A stretch of DNA of 64,000 nt from Cupriavidus taiwanensis LMG 19424 (GTDB lineage Bacteria; Pseudomonadota; Gammaproteobacteria; Burkholderiales; Burkholderiaceae), in assembly GCF_000069785.1 (NCBI RefSeq), contig NC_010528.1, positions 2,790,001 through 2,854,000 on the forward strand, given 5' to 3'. The notes below the pieces were generated by a model that did no database searches, was not told the DNA's origin, and was given only the letters and a program-made list of their open reading frames with translations. The position numbers were made by a program, and so were the translations under genes. Shown in pieces: positions 20,971-30,181 of the stretch (the stretch's first letter is position 1; every line of letters begins with the position of its first letter).

Positions 20971-23079
20971 TTACATGCGGTAGCGCAGCGTAGCCATGAC
21001 GCTGCGCGGAGCGCCCGGCATGTTCAGGTTGGGATTGGTGCCGTGCGCCGAGACGATGTAGCCCTTGTCGAACAGGTTGTACACGTTCAGCTGGGCCTCG
21101 AAGGCGCCGCGGCGGTACCAGGCCATCGCGTCGGCGGTGACATAGCCTGGCAGGGTCACGGTGTTCTGCGGGTCGGCATAGCGCGCGCCTACCAGGTTGG
21201 CGCCGAGGCCGACACCGAAGCCGTGGCCCAGGTCCTTGGTCACCCACAGGTTGCCGGAGTGGCGCGGCGTGATGGTGGCGCGCTTGCCCTGCAGCGCGGC
21301 GCTGGACTTGGTGATGGTGGCGTCCAGGTAGGCGTAGCCGGCCAGCATGCGCCAGCCGCTGCCCAGCTCGGCCGCGCCGGAGAGCTCCACGCCGTCGGTG
21401 CGCTGCTCGCCGATCGGCAGCAGCGCCGTGTTGGTGGCGTTGGCGACCTTGATATTGCTGCGCTCCAGGCGGAACACCGAGATCGTGGTGCTGGCCTTGC
21501 CGTTCAGCCAGTCGTACTTGGCGCCGACTTCCGTATTCCTGGTGCTCTCGGGGCCGAGATCCGCATTGTTGGCCGCCAGCGCAAAGGCTTCGCCGGACGG
21601 TTGGAACGACTTGCTCCACGACACGTAGTACGACTGCGTCTTGCTCGGCTGCCACACCAGGCCGGCACGCGGGCTCCAGGCGGAGTCGCTGCGCGACAGG
21701 TCGCGCTGACCGGCGATGCGGTTGCGGGTCTCCTGCTGGAAGTTGTCGTAGCGCACCCCGACCAGCGCCTTCCACTGCTCGCTGAAGGTGATCATGTCCT
21801 GGGTGTAAAAGGCCAGCGTGTCGAAGATGCCCAGGTTCGAGGTGGTCGGGTTGCCCGGTGCCTGGCGCGGCAGCACCGGCAGCACCGGGTTGAACAGGTC
21901 GAAGGTGCCCGGCACGGGCTTGGTGTTGTTGACCTGGTCCTTGTTCTGCTGGCCGACCTCCATGCCGTACAGGATCTCGTGCTTGGTGCCGAAGAGCGTC
22001 GCCTTCTGGATCAGGTCGGTCTGGTTGAACCAGCCATGTTCCTCGCGGCGGACATTGCCGTGGTTCATGGTCAGGCGTTGCGTCGCCTCGTTGACCGCGG
22101 AGGTCAGCGTGTTGTTCCGGTCGAGCGAGTAGTGGTAATACCGCGTCGCATTGCGGATCGACCAGTTCTCATTGAAGCGATGGTTGATGGTGGCAGTGCC
22201 GGAGAACACACGCGACTGTGAGTAGTCGGCGTCGCGCGCATTGGCCGCGCCGTAGTAGCGCGACGCGGGAACATCCACCGGCCGGCCGCGGTACGCCGGG
22301 ATGCCGAAGTCGGTCACGCGGCGGTCTTCCAGGTAGTCGGCCTGGAACAGCACGGTGGTCTCGGGCGCGACGCGCAGTTCCAGCGACGGCGCGATCGCCT
22401 TGCGGTCCAGGAACTGCTGCGAGCGGTAGCTGTTGGCCTTCTCCACCGCGCCGGTGATGCGGAACGCCGCGGCGCCGTCGGCGAAGACGCGGCCGACGTC
22501 GGCCTCGGCCCGGCGGTCGGCCCACATGCCGTAGCTGAGCGCGAAGTCGGTGACGTCGATGCCCGGCTTCTTGGTCACGCGGTTGATCAGGCCGCCCGAC
22601 GAACCGCGCCCGTACAGCACCGCCGCCGGTCCCTTGATGACTTCGACGCGGTCGACGTTGGACAGGTCACGGAAGTACAGCGCATCGTCGCGGATGCCGT
22701 CGACGAACTGGTCGGCGATGGCGGTGAAGCCGCGGATGGAGACCTGGTCGCGCTGGCCGTCCCCTGTGGAGAACGACACGCCCGGCACGTTCTTCAGCGC
22801 ATCCTGCATCGAGGTGGCGTGCTGGTCGCGCATGACCTCGGCTGTGACCACGTTGACGGTTTGCGGCACGTCGCGCAACGGCGCTTCGGTCTTGGTCGCG
22901 CTGACCGCGTTGGGCGGGTTGTAGCCCGCGCCGAGTTCACGGCTGACGTCCGCCTTGACGGTGACCTCCGGCAACTGCGCCGGCGTCGCCGCCGGTGCGG
23001 ACTGTGCCCACACCAGCATCGGTTGAAATACGAAGCTCCCCGCCACCGCGGCACAAATCGGGTGAAGTTTTATTCTCAT
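20971..23079 (-). CDS. TonB-dependent siderophore receptor
   Basis: 702-aa outer-membrane beta-barrel. A signal peptide (cleavage after VWA, about residue 25) is followed by a TonB-box-like LPEVTVKA, the plug domain (DVPQTVNVVTAEVMRDQ, SMQDALKNVPGVSFSTGDGQRDQVSIRGF, IKGPAAVLYGRGSSGGLINRVTKKP) and a barrel ending in the aromatic-type C-terminus ATLRYRM. The plug wording is that of the FhuA/FpvA group of ferric-siderophore receptors; the ligand is unknown. A Fur-like site lies about 75-90 bases upstream of the start, and a LysR gene is immediately upstream on the same strand. Confidence 0.94.
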   Translation of the reverse strand: MRIKLHPICAAVAGSFVFQPMLVWAQSAPAATPAQLPEVTVKADVSRELGAGYNPPNAVSATKTEAPLRDVPQTVNVVTAEVMRDQHATSMQDALKNVPGVSFSTGDGQRDQVSIRGFTAIADQFVDGIRDDALYFRDLSNVDRVEVIKGPAAVLYGRGSSGGLINRVTKKPGIDVTDFALSYGMWADRRAEADVGRVFADGAAAFRITGAVEKANSYRSQQFLDRKAIAPSLELRVAPETTVLFQADYLEDRRVTDFGIPAYRGRPVDVPASRYYGAANARDADYSQSRVFSGTATINHRFNENWSIRNATRYYHYSLDRNNTLTSAVNEATQRLTMNHGNVRREEHGWFNQTDLIQKATLFGTKHEILYGMEVGQQNKDQVNNTKPVPGTFDLFNPVLPVLPRQAPGNPTTSNLGIFDTLAFYTQDMITFSEQWKALVGVRYDNFQQETRNRIAGQRDLSRSDSAWSPRAGLVWQPSKTQSYYVSWSKSFQPSGEAFALAANNADLGPESTRNTEVGAKYDWLNGKASTTISVFRLERSNIKVANATNTALLPIGEQRTDGVELSGAAELGSGWRMLAGYAYLDATITKSSAALQGKRATITPRHSGNLWVTKDLGHGFGVGLGANLVGARYADPQNTVTLPGYVTADAMAWYRRGAFEAQLNVYNLFDKGYIVSAHGTNPNLNMPGAPRSVMATLRYRM

Positions 23080-23152
23080 TGGCCAGTAATCGACTGTAAT
23101 AATTTGGAAAAGCGGGCGAATTATCGATTACGGAATTGTCATGGTCAACGAG

Positions 23153-23169
23153 ATTGCGAATTATTCCTA
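23153..23169 (-). promoter_or_regulatory. candidate Fur box upstream of the receptor gene
   Basis: Read leftward the site is TAGGAATAATTCGCAAT, matching 13 of 17 positions of the common beta-proteobacterial Fur form TGAGAATAATTCTCATT. It lies in an AT-rich stretch 74-90 bases before the receptor ATG. Iron repression is inferred. Confidence 0.55.
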
Positions 23170-23259
23170 TTCCCAATCAAGATATGTTGCTTTCAACACA
23201 ATCGTGGCCGATGGCAGCTTCGGTTTTGTGATCCTTTTCTGACTTTTGGGCCGGTCGCG

Positions 23260-24132
23260 CTAGGCCAGTTGCGCCGCCAGCGCATCACGCGCTTGCGCAA
23301 TGAATGCCGACTCGCCCCGGCGCGCGGGCAGCAGGAAGAACTCCGCCTCCGGCAGCCGCGGCAGCCCCAGCCGCGCGACGGTGGCACCGTCCAGCGGCGC
23401 TACGCCAGGGCCGATCGCCGAAGCGTTCAGGCATGACAAGCCCAGTCCGGCAGCCAGCGCGAGATGCAGTCCTGCGACGCCTGACGCGGAATGGGCAATC
23501 TCGAACGGCACCCGCTTGCGCAGCAGCCGCTGCACCACGTACTGGTGCAGCGAGCAGGTGTCTGGCAACAGCACCAGCGGCAGCGTCGCGGGGAGCGTGT
23601 CGGCCTCGGCGGGCGCGGCTACCCAGGCGAGCGGCTCGCGTCGCAGCACCGTGCCGCGCGCGGCCGCGCCGCGCGTGCCGGGCAGCCGCATGCTCAGCCC
23701 GATATCGAAGGTGTCGCGCCCGGCGGCGGCATCGATCGCCGCGCTCTTCATCACCGTCACATGCAGGCGCAGGTACGGATAGCGCTCGCGCAGGCGCCGC
23801 AGCATGCCGGCGATCTCGGCGGGGCGGAAATAGTCCGTCACCGCCAGGCGCAGCTCGCCTTCCAGCGCGTGGCCGCGCAGCTCCTGCAGCGCCAGTTCAT
23901 GCAGCGCCAGGATGCGCCGCGCGTGCTCCAGCAGCCGCTGACCGGCCGGCGTCGGCTGCGCGCCGTGGCGGCCGCGTGTCAGCAGCGGCACCCCGGCGCG
24001 TTCTTCCAGCTTGCGCAGCTGCTCGCTGACCGACGACTGCGACAGGAACAGCCGGGGTGCCGCGGCCGACAGGCTGCCGCTGTCGGCAACCGTCACGAAG
24101 GTGCGCAACTGGTCGGTGTCGAATCCACGCAT
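23260..24132 (-). CDS. LysR-family transcriptional regulator
   Basis: 290 aa. The N-terminal winged helix-turn-helix is clear (FDTDQLRTFVTVADSGSLSAAAPRLFLSQSSVSEQLRKLEERAGVPL, about residues 4-50), followed by the two-lobe effector domain. It is divergent from a tautomerase gene (133 bases between starts) and upstream of the siderophore receptor, with an AT-rich 180-base gap. LysR proteins usually control the divergent neighbour, so the tautomerase and GntP permease are the likely targets. Confidence 0.92.
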   Translation of the reverse strand: MRGFDTDQLRTFVTVADSGSLSAAAPRLFLSQSSVSEQLRKLEERAGVPLLTRGRHGAQPTPAGQRLLEHARRILALHELALQELRGHALEGELRLAVTDYFRPAEIAGMLRRLRERYPYLRLHVTVMKSAAIDAAAGRDTFDIGLSMRLPGTRGAAARGTVLRREPLAWVAAPAEADTLPATLPLVLLPDTCSLHQYVVQRLLRKRVPFEIAHSASGVAGLHLALAAGLGLSCLNASAIGPGVAPLDGATVARLGLPRLPEAEFFLLPARRGESAFIAQARDALAAQLA

Positions 24133-24264
24133 GGCAAGCCTCCGGGCAGAGTTGGAATCGTTTCGGCATAGCCGATGGAAGGCATCTGTTATTCCTGCTT
24201 TTCCGATACTACACCACGCCCTACCATGGCTTCACCAACCCGCCCGAAACCAAGGAGCCCCGCC

Positions 24265-24657
24265 ATGCCCCACATCGTCCTGCACCTGGCCGGCCAGCCC
24301 GATGCCGACCTCACCCGCCGCAGCGCCAGGGCCATCGCCGACCTGACCGAGCGCGTGCTCGGCAAGCAGCGCGACGTCATCGCCGTCACGGTCCAGTACA
24401 TCCCGCACGACAGCTGGATCATCGCCGACGCGCCGCTGTCCGAGCAGGGCCGCAATGCCTTCCACCTGGACATCAGCGTGACCGATGAAACCAACACCAA
24501 GGCGGAGAAGGCGCAGTTCATCGCAGCCGTGTTCGAGGCCATGTCCGGGCTGCTGGGCAACCTGCATCCCGTCTCCTACGTCCACGTGATCGACGCGCGC
24601 GCCGCGGCGTACGGCTACGGCGGGCGCACGCAGGAGTATCGCCACCAGCACCGGTGA
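24265..24657 (+). CDS. tautomerase/4-oxalocrotonate-tautomerase-like protein
   Basis: 130 aa from ATG 24265 (AAGGAG upstream). The chain starts Met-Pro-His, so after removal of Met the catalytic N-terminal Pro of the tautomerase superfamily is exposed. The beta-alpha-beta pattern (MPHIVLHLAG, then TVQYIPHDSWIIAD, and a second unit HLDISVTDETNTKAEKAQF, VSYVHVIDARAAAYGYGG) indicates a long, fused-type member rather than the 62-aa form. Substrate unknown. Divergent from a LysR gene. Confidence 0.85.
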   Translation: MPHIVLHLAGQPDADLTRRSARAIADLTERVLGKQRDVIAVTVQYIPHDSWIIADAPLSEQGRNAFHLDISVTDETNTKAEKAQFIAAVFEAMSGLLGNLHPVSYVHVIDARAAAYGYGGRTQEYRHQHR

Positions 24658-24858
24658 AGCCAGGCTGCTCCTTCCTGCCGGCGGCCGCCACCGCGGCGCC
24701 CGCGGCGAGCCTCAAAGGTTTCGCCGCGGGCCAAGCTGTGGCACAGTCGCCGGCTGATCCCTTTTCCTGACGCACAGAAAGAGACAACGCGCCACAAGCG
24801 CAGGACCGCCGCGGCAACGGACCGCACCTCAGGAGAAGGCAACCCTGAAGGAGATCCG

Positions 24859-26250
24859 ATGTCTTTCCTGATCGTACTGGCTGCCCTTGCCTTTCTGATG
24901 TTCGCCGCCTACCGCGGCTACAGCGTGATCCTGTTCGCACCGATCGCCGCGCTGGCCGCGGTGCTGATGACCGACCCGTCGGCGGTGGCGCCGGTGTTCA
25001 CCGGCATCTTCATGGAGAAGATGGTCGGCTTCGTGAAGCTGTATTTCCCTGTCTTCTTATTAGGCGCGGTGTTCGGCAAGGTGGTCGAGCTGTCTGGCTT
25101 TTCCGAATCCATCGTCGCGGCGGCGATTCGCTATATCGGACGAACGCGCGCCAATGCGGTGATCGTCACGGTGTGCGCGCTGCTGACCTACGGCGGCGTG
25201 TCGCTGTTCGTGGTGGTGTTTGCGGTCTACCCGTTTGCCGCCGAGCTGTATCGCCAGAGCAACATCCCGAAGCGGCTGATGCCGGGCGCGATCGCGCTGG
25301 GCGCGTTTTCGTTCACCATGGATTCGCTGCCGGGCACCCCGCAGATCCAGAACATCATCCCCACCAACTTCTTCAACACCACCTCGTGGGCCGCGCCGGT
25401 GCTGGGCGTGGCCGGGTCGCTGTTTATCCTGGTGGTAGGCCTGAGCTACCTGGAATGGCGTCGCCGCGCCGCGGCCGCGCGCGGCGAAGGCTATGGCACC
25501 AACCTGCGCAACGAGCCGGAGCGCAGCCAGGCCGGCAAGCTGCCGCACCCGCTGCTGGCACTGCTGCCGCTGGTGGTGGTGGGCGTGGCCAACTTCTGGC
25601 TGACGCGGATGATCCCGCTGTGGTACGGCGAATCCAACAGCGTGGCGCTGCCCGGACTGGCCAAACCGGTCGAAACCAAGATTGCCAGCGTTACCGCGAT
25701 CTGGGCCGTGGAAGGCGCGCTGCTGCTGGGCATCGCCGTGGTGCTGGTCACCGCCTTCGGCGCCCTGCGCGAACGCTTTGCCGAGGGCACCAAGGGCGCG
25801 GTCGGCGGGGCGCTGCTGGCATCGATGAACACCGCGTCGGAATACGGTTTCGGCGGCGTCATCGCCGCGCTGCCGGGCTTCCTGGTGGTCAGCGACGCAC
25901 TGCGCGCCATCCCCAACCCGCTGGTCAATGCCGCGGTGTCGGTCAGCACGCTGGCCGGCATCACGGGCTCGGCCTCGGGCGGCATGAGCATTGCGTTGGC
26001 GGCGATGTCGCAAAGCTTCATCGCCGGCGCACAGGCCATGCAGATCCCGCTGGAAGTGCTGCACCGCGTGGTGTCGATGGCCAGCGGCGGCATGGACACC
26101 CTGCCGCACAACGGCGCCGTGATCACGCTGCTGGCCGTGACCGGCCTGACCCATCGCGAGTCCTACCGCGATATCTTCGCGGTCACGCTGATCAAGACCG
26201 CCGCGGTGTTCTTCGTCATCGCGCTGTATTTTCTGACCGGACTGGTTTGA
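24859..26250 (+). CDS. GntP-family/anion-type permease
   Basis: 463 aa with about 12 hydrophobic segments starting at residue 3. The conserved LTYGGVSLFVVVFAVYPFAAELYR and the PGTPQIQNIIPTNFF re-entrant-like motif, plus SGGMDTLPHNGAVITLL near the end, fit the GntP family (gluconate or hydroxy-acid:H+ symport) and its 3-hydroxybutyrate-permease branch. The substrate is inferred only. It follows the tautomerase by 201 bases without a visible terminator, so the two may form a small catabolic unit. Confidence 0.85.
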   Translation: MSFLIVLAALAFLMFAAYRGYSVILFAPIAALAAVLMTDPSAVAPVFTGIFMEKMVGFVKLYFPVFLLGAVFGKVVELSGFSESIVAAAIRYIGRTRANAVIVTVCALLTYGGVSLFVVVFAVYPFAAELYRQSNIPKRLMPGAIALGAFSFTMDSLPGTPQIQNIIPTNFFNTTSWAAPVLGVAGSLFILVVGLSYLEWRRRAAAARGEGYGTNLRNEPERSQAGKLPHPLLALLPLVVVGVANFWLTRMIPLWYGESNSVALPGLAKPVETKIASVTAIWAVEGALLLGIAVVLVTAFGALRERFAEGTKGAVGGALLASMNTASEYGFGGVIAALPGFLVVSDALRAIPNPLVNAAVSVSTLAGITGSASGGMSIALAAMSQSFIAGAQAMQIPLEVLHRVVSMASGGMDTLPHNGAVITLLAVTGLTHRESYRDIFAVTLIKTAAVFFVIALYFLTGLV

Positions 26251-26350
26251 AGCATTCCCGGTGCGCGCGGGTTGTACAGTGCCGGTGTTGTTAACTAGTG
26301 TGGTTGGGTGCCGCCGGGCGTCCGACCCCGGCCAACCTGGAAGCCATCCG

Positions 26351-27184
26351 ATGAAGCAAGTCACCCTGCCCGACGGCGAGCGCGTCCCGGCGCTCGGCAT
26401 GGGCACATGGAATATGGGCGAGTCCCCCGCCGCGCGTGCCGAAGAGATCGCCACGCTGCGCCTGGGCCTGGACCTGGGGCTGCGCCTGATCGATACCGCC
26501 GAGATGTACGGCGAAGGCCAGTCCGAGGACATGATCGGCGAGGCCATCGCCGGCCGGCGCGACGACGCCTTCCTGGTCAGCAAGGTCTACCCGTTCAACG
26601 CCAGCCGGCGCGGCACCGTGCAAGCCTGCGAGCGCAGCCTGAAGCGGCTGCGCACCGACCGCATCGACCTCTACCTGCTGCACTGGCGCGGCGGCGTGCC
26701 GCTGGAAGAGACCGTGCAGGCCATGGAGGCGCTGCAGCGCGACGGCAAGATCCGCCACTGGGGCGTCAGCAACCTTGACCTGTCCGATATGCAGGAATTA
26801 TGGGACGCGCCGGGCGGCAGCCGCGTGGCCACCAACCAGCTGCTGTACAACCTGGGGCGGCGCGGCATCGAATGGGACCTGTTGCCTTGGCTGCGCCAGC
26901 GCGGCGTGCCGGTGATGGCCTACTCCCCCATCGAGCAGTCGCGCCTGCTCGGGCATCCGGGGCTGAAGCGATTCGCGCGCGACCACGGCATGACGGCGGC
27001 GCAGGCGGCGCTGGCCTGGCTGCTGGCCCAGGACGGCGTCATCGCCATCCCCAAGACCGGCCGGCGCGAGCGGCTGCAGGAAAACCTGGGCGCGCTCTCG
27101 AAGGCGCTGTCGCCCGCGCAACTGGCCGAGATCGACCGCATGTTTCCGCCGCCCGACGGCCCGGGCCCGCTGGAAATGCTCTGA
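26351..27184 (+). CDS. aldo/keto reductase
   Basis: 277-aa NADPH-dependent (beta/alpha)8 oxidoreductase. The catalytic tetrad is visible: Asp and Tyr in LIDTAEMYGEGQSEDMIG, Lys in FLVSKVYP and His in YLLHWRG. GVSNLDLSDM and the C-terminal cofactor motif IPKTGRRERLQENLGAL complete the AKR signature. From ATG 26351; physiological substrate unknown. Confidence 0.93.
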   Translation: MKQVTLPDGERVPALGMGTWNMGESPAARAEEIATLRLGLDLGLRLIDTAEMYGEGQSEDMIGEAIAGRRDDAFLVSKVYPFNASRRGTVQACERSLKRLRTDRIDLYLLHWRGGVPLEETVQAMEALQRDGKIRHWGVSNLDLSDMQELWDAPGGSRVATNQLLYNLGRRGIEWDLLPWLRQRGVPVMAYSPIEQSRLLGHPGLKRFARDHGMTAAQAALAWLLAQDGVIAIPKTGRRERLQENLGALSKALSPAQLAEIDRMFPPPDGPGPLEML

Positions 27185-27200
27185 TCGGGCGGCGGGCCTG

Positions 27201-27617
27201 TCAGTTCTGGCGGGCCAGGTAGCGCTCTCGCTCGACGTAGCGCACCAGGTAGCTGCGCGCCTTGTCGCGGGTGTCGGTGGTCACGCGCGCCGCCGCCTGG
27301 CGCGCGCCGCTCTTGCCGTGCGACGACGACATCTGCGCGTCGAGATAGCTGCGGAACGCGGTGTGCATCGCGTCCAGCTCAGGCTGGCACGCTGCCAGCG
27401 CAAGGTCGGCCACGTCCTTCGACTGGCCCTTGGCCGACAGGTTGTCGTTGGCCTTCTTCTGCGTGCAGTCCATGTATCGGGCGCGCAGCGCCTGCCAGCC
27501 GCTGGGGTCGGCCGCCGCGGCGGCCGCGGCGTCGGCGGAAGCCTGCGGAGGCTGGGAAGCGCATGCGGCCAGCAGGACCAGCGAGGCCAACGGCAGGGCG
27601 GTAAGGAATGTCTTCAT
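27201..27617 (-). CDS. small putative lipoprotein
   Basis: 138 aa. A lipoprotein signal ending in LLAAC (lipidated Cys19) is followed by an Ala-rich linker and a basic helical region with two Cys (MDCTQKK, LAACQPEL) that may pair. No known domain. It converges on the aldo/keto reductase with 16 bases between stops and is divergent from the YSC84 gene. Confidence 0.8.
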   Translation of the reverse strand: MKTFLTALPLASLVLLAACASQPPQASADAAAAAAADPSGWQALRARYMDCTQKKANDNLSAKGQSKDVADLALAACQPELDAMHTAFRSYLDAQMSSSHGKSGARQAAARVTTDTRDKARSYLVRYVERERYLARQN

Positions 27618-27817
27618 GGCGAATCGTTACGGTCACGGCGCAGCGGCGTCACATGGGGCAGCCATGGGACGTACCGGGCGCAAGGCCCACTATTCTTGCC
27701 GCGAACGGCCATCGCGTACCACCTTCGTCACAAATGGAAACGTCTGATTGTCCTGAATCATTTGCCGGGGTGATTTCGGCGCCTATGCTTCAAAGGGAAC
27801 AACAACAAGGAGACGAG

Positions 27818-28396
27818 ATGAAACGTCGAACCTTCCTTTCGGCCAGCGCGGGGCTGGCCCTCGGCACGCTCGCCACCGGCGCGTGCACCACCACCAAGCC
27901 CGACGCCCCTGCCGACAAGGGCGCGCGCCGGCGCGAACTGGACTCCGGCGCCGATGCCACGCTGTCGCGCCTGTACAGTTCGGTCAATGGCGCGCGCGAC
28001 CTCGGCAACCGCGCGCGCGGCATCCTGGTGTTCCCGAAAACCTTGTCGGCCGGCTTTATCGTCGGCGGCGAGTATGGCGACGGCGTGCTGCGCTCCGGCG
28101 GCGCCACGCGCGGCTATTACCGGCTGGTCTCGGGCTCGGTCGGCTGGCAGATCGGCGCGCAGTCCAAGTCCGTGATCCTGATGTTCCTGACGCAGGAAGC
28201 CTACGACAAGTTCGTGCGCAGCAGCGGCTGGACCGCAGGCGTCGATGCCACCGTGGCGCTGGCCACGATTGGCGCAAACGGTGTGCTTGACACCAATACC
28301 GCCCAGCAGCCCATCGTCGGCTTCGTGCTGACCAATGCGGGCCTGATGGCGGGCCTGAGCTTCGAGGGCAGCAAGATCACCCGGCTCGACCTGTAG
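27818..28396 (+). CDS. YSC84/SH3YL1-type lipid-binding-domain lipoprotein
   Basis: 192 aa from ATG 27818 with CAAGGAG just upstream. The N-terminus ([21 protein letters not shown]) is a Tat-like lipoprotein signal with lipidated Cys near residue 23. The rest is one SYLF/Ysc84 domain: [47 protein letters not shown] and [21 protein letters not shown] domains bind phosphoinositides in eukaryotes; the bacterial role is unknown. Confidence 0.9.
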
Positions 28397-28412
28397 CAGC
28401 GGATTGCGGTGG

Positions 28413-28455
28413 ATGCCCGCGCGGCCGTCGGGCCGCGCGGCGTCGGGCATTTTTT
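28413..28455 (+). terminator. rho-independent terminator after the YSC84 gene
   Basis: Nested stem: ATGCCC (28413-28418) with GGGCAT (28445-28450) outside, GCGCGGCC with GGCCGCGC around a GTCG loop inside, followed by a T6 run. Confidence 0.75.
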
Positions 28456-28505
28456 CGCGATGGTGCGCCGCGGCGTTAGAATTCGTCCCTTTGGCCGAAT
28501 TCCCC

Positions 28506-29405
28506 ATGTGGTTCAAGAACCTGCAGGTCCATCGTTTCTCCGCCCCGTGGTCGCCGAGCGCCGACGAGGTCGAAGCCAGCCTGGCGAAGCACGCCTTCTT
28601 TCCCGGCACCAGCCTCGAGATGCAGACGCAAGGCTGGGCCTCGCCCCGTGACAACGGCCCGCTGGTCCATACCGTCGGCCGCCAGATGCTGCTGACCCTG
28701 CGCACCGAAAAGAAGCTGCTGCCGACCACCGTGGTCAACCAGGTCACGCGCGCCCGCGCCGCCGAGATCGAAGAGCAGCAAGGCTACAAGCCGGGCCGCA
28801 AGCAAATGAAGGAACTGAAGGAGCAGGTCACCGAAGAGCTGCTGCCGCGCGCCTTCAGCATTCGCCGCGACACGCGGGTGTGGATCGATCCTGACAATGG
28901 CTGGCTCGCCATCGACGCCGCCGCCGCGGCCAAGGCCGATGAAGTGCGCGGCATGCTGTTCAAGGCGCTGGACCCGCTGCCGCTGATCAACCTGCACGTC
29001 AACCAGTCGCCGGTGGCGGCCATGACCGAGTGGCTGGCCGGCGATGCCGCGCCCGCCGGCTTTACCGTCGACCAGGAAATCGAGCTGCAGTCCGGCGCCG
29101 AAAGCAAGGCCACGGTACGCTACGTGCGCCATCCGCTCGACCCGGAAGACCTGCGCCGCCATATCGCCGCCGGCAAGCGCTGCACGCGCCTGGCGATGAC
29201 CTGGAACGACCGCGTCTCGTTCGTGCTGACCGACGGACTGGTGGTCAAGAAGGTGGCGCCGCTCGACGTGATCAAGGAACAGGCCGACGGCACCGCGCAC
29301 GATGAAGACGAGCGCTTCGACGCCGACTTCACCATGATGGCGGGCGAGCTGTCGGGCCTGCTGGTCGACCTGACCGAGGCGCTTGGCGGCGAGCGCAAGG
29401 CCTGA
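28506..29405 (+). CDS. rdgC: recombination-associated protein RdgC
   Basis: 299 aa from ATG 28506 ([11 protein letters not shown]), matching the usual ~300. RdgC is a ring-shaped dimer that binds double-stranded DNA and limits RecA action. Family segments include [13 protein letters not shown], the [16 protein letters not shown] segment, [35 protein letters not shown] (given here in part: [12 protein letters not shown]) and the C-terminal [19 protein letters not shown]. It begins about 50 bases past the YSC84 terminator. Confidence 0.96.
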
Positions 29406-29459
29406 GCCGGCGTCCTCGCTAACCCGTGGCGCGGTCAGCGGACCGCGCCACGCCCGCGG

Positions 29460-29903
29460 CTATTCCACCCAGTTCACCTTCGGGAAGCGCCCGGCGAATC
29501 CCGCCGGCATCTCCACCACGCGCTTGGCCACGTAGTCGAAGAAGACGAAGCCCGACTTGGCCATCGCGATCAGCGCGCCATCGGCCGGCCGCGTGATGCG
29601 GAAGATGATGTCGCCGCCGTACTTGTTGAAGTCCATCACGCCCACCTCGAACAGCAGCTGGTCGCGCGCATGGGCCTCGTTGCGGTACATCGTCGCCAGG
29701 TCGGTGACGATGATGCCGACGCCTTCCTCGCGCACATCCTCGCTGCCGAATTCGAACAGGAACCGCGCCCGCGCCTCCGAAATCATTGAGATCATCGAAT
29801 CATTGGCAAGGTGGTTGGCCGAATTGATGTCCGTCACGCGCACGGTGAGGTGCGTGGCGTAGCAAAGCTGGTCGGCGGGCAGGTCGAGTTTGAGGCGGGC
29901 CAT
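29460..29903 (-). CDS. acyl-CoA thioesterase, hotdog fold
   Basis: 147-aa 4-hydroxybenzoyl-CoA-thioesterase-like protein. The pattern TVRVTDINSANHLANDSMISMISEARA, with Asp then a small-residue loop and a long central helix, plus YRNEAHARDQLLFEVGVMDF, fits YbgC/FcbC-type hotdogs. The substrate is unknown. It converges on rdgC with a 54-base gap. Confidence 0.85.
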   Translation of the reverse strand: MARLKLDLPADQLCYATHLTVRVTDINSANHLANDSMISMISEARARFLFEFGSEDVREEGVGIIVTDLATMYRNEAHARDQLLFEVGVMDFNKYGGDIIFRITRPADGALIAMAKSGFVFFDYVAKRVVEMPAGFAGRFPKVNWVE

Positions 29904-30181
29904 GGTGGTTCAAGCAGGAAATGGATCGAGCGCCGCATTGACCCGGCTGACTGAACGCGCCGGCAGCGGCGGCGCCATCATAAGCGATGCCGCGGTTCGG
30001 ATTGCGGCACGGCCGCCTGCCCCTGCGCACACCCGATCCGGGTAAGTACTCCCCACCGTTTTCGTCCATCCCGCCGATGCCGCGATGCGTCGCGGCCTCG
30101 TACGCTGCGCGTTGCCGTGGCCGCTGGTGCACTGACCCAGGGCCGCATGCCGACACGACGTCAACTACAGGAGGAAACACC

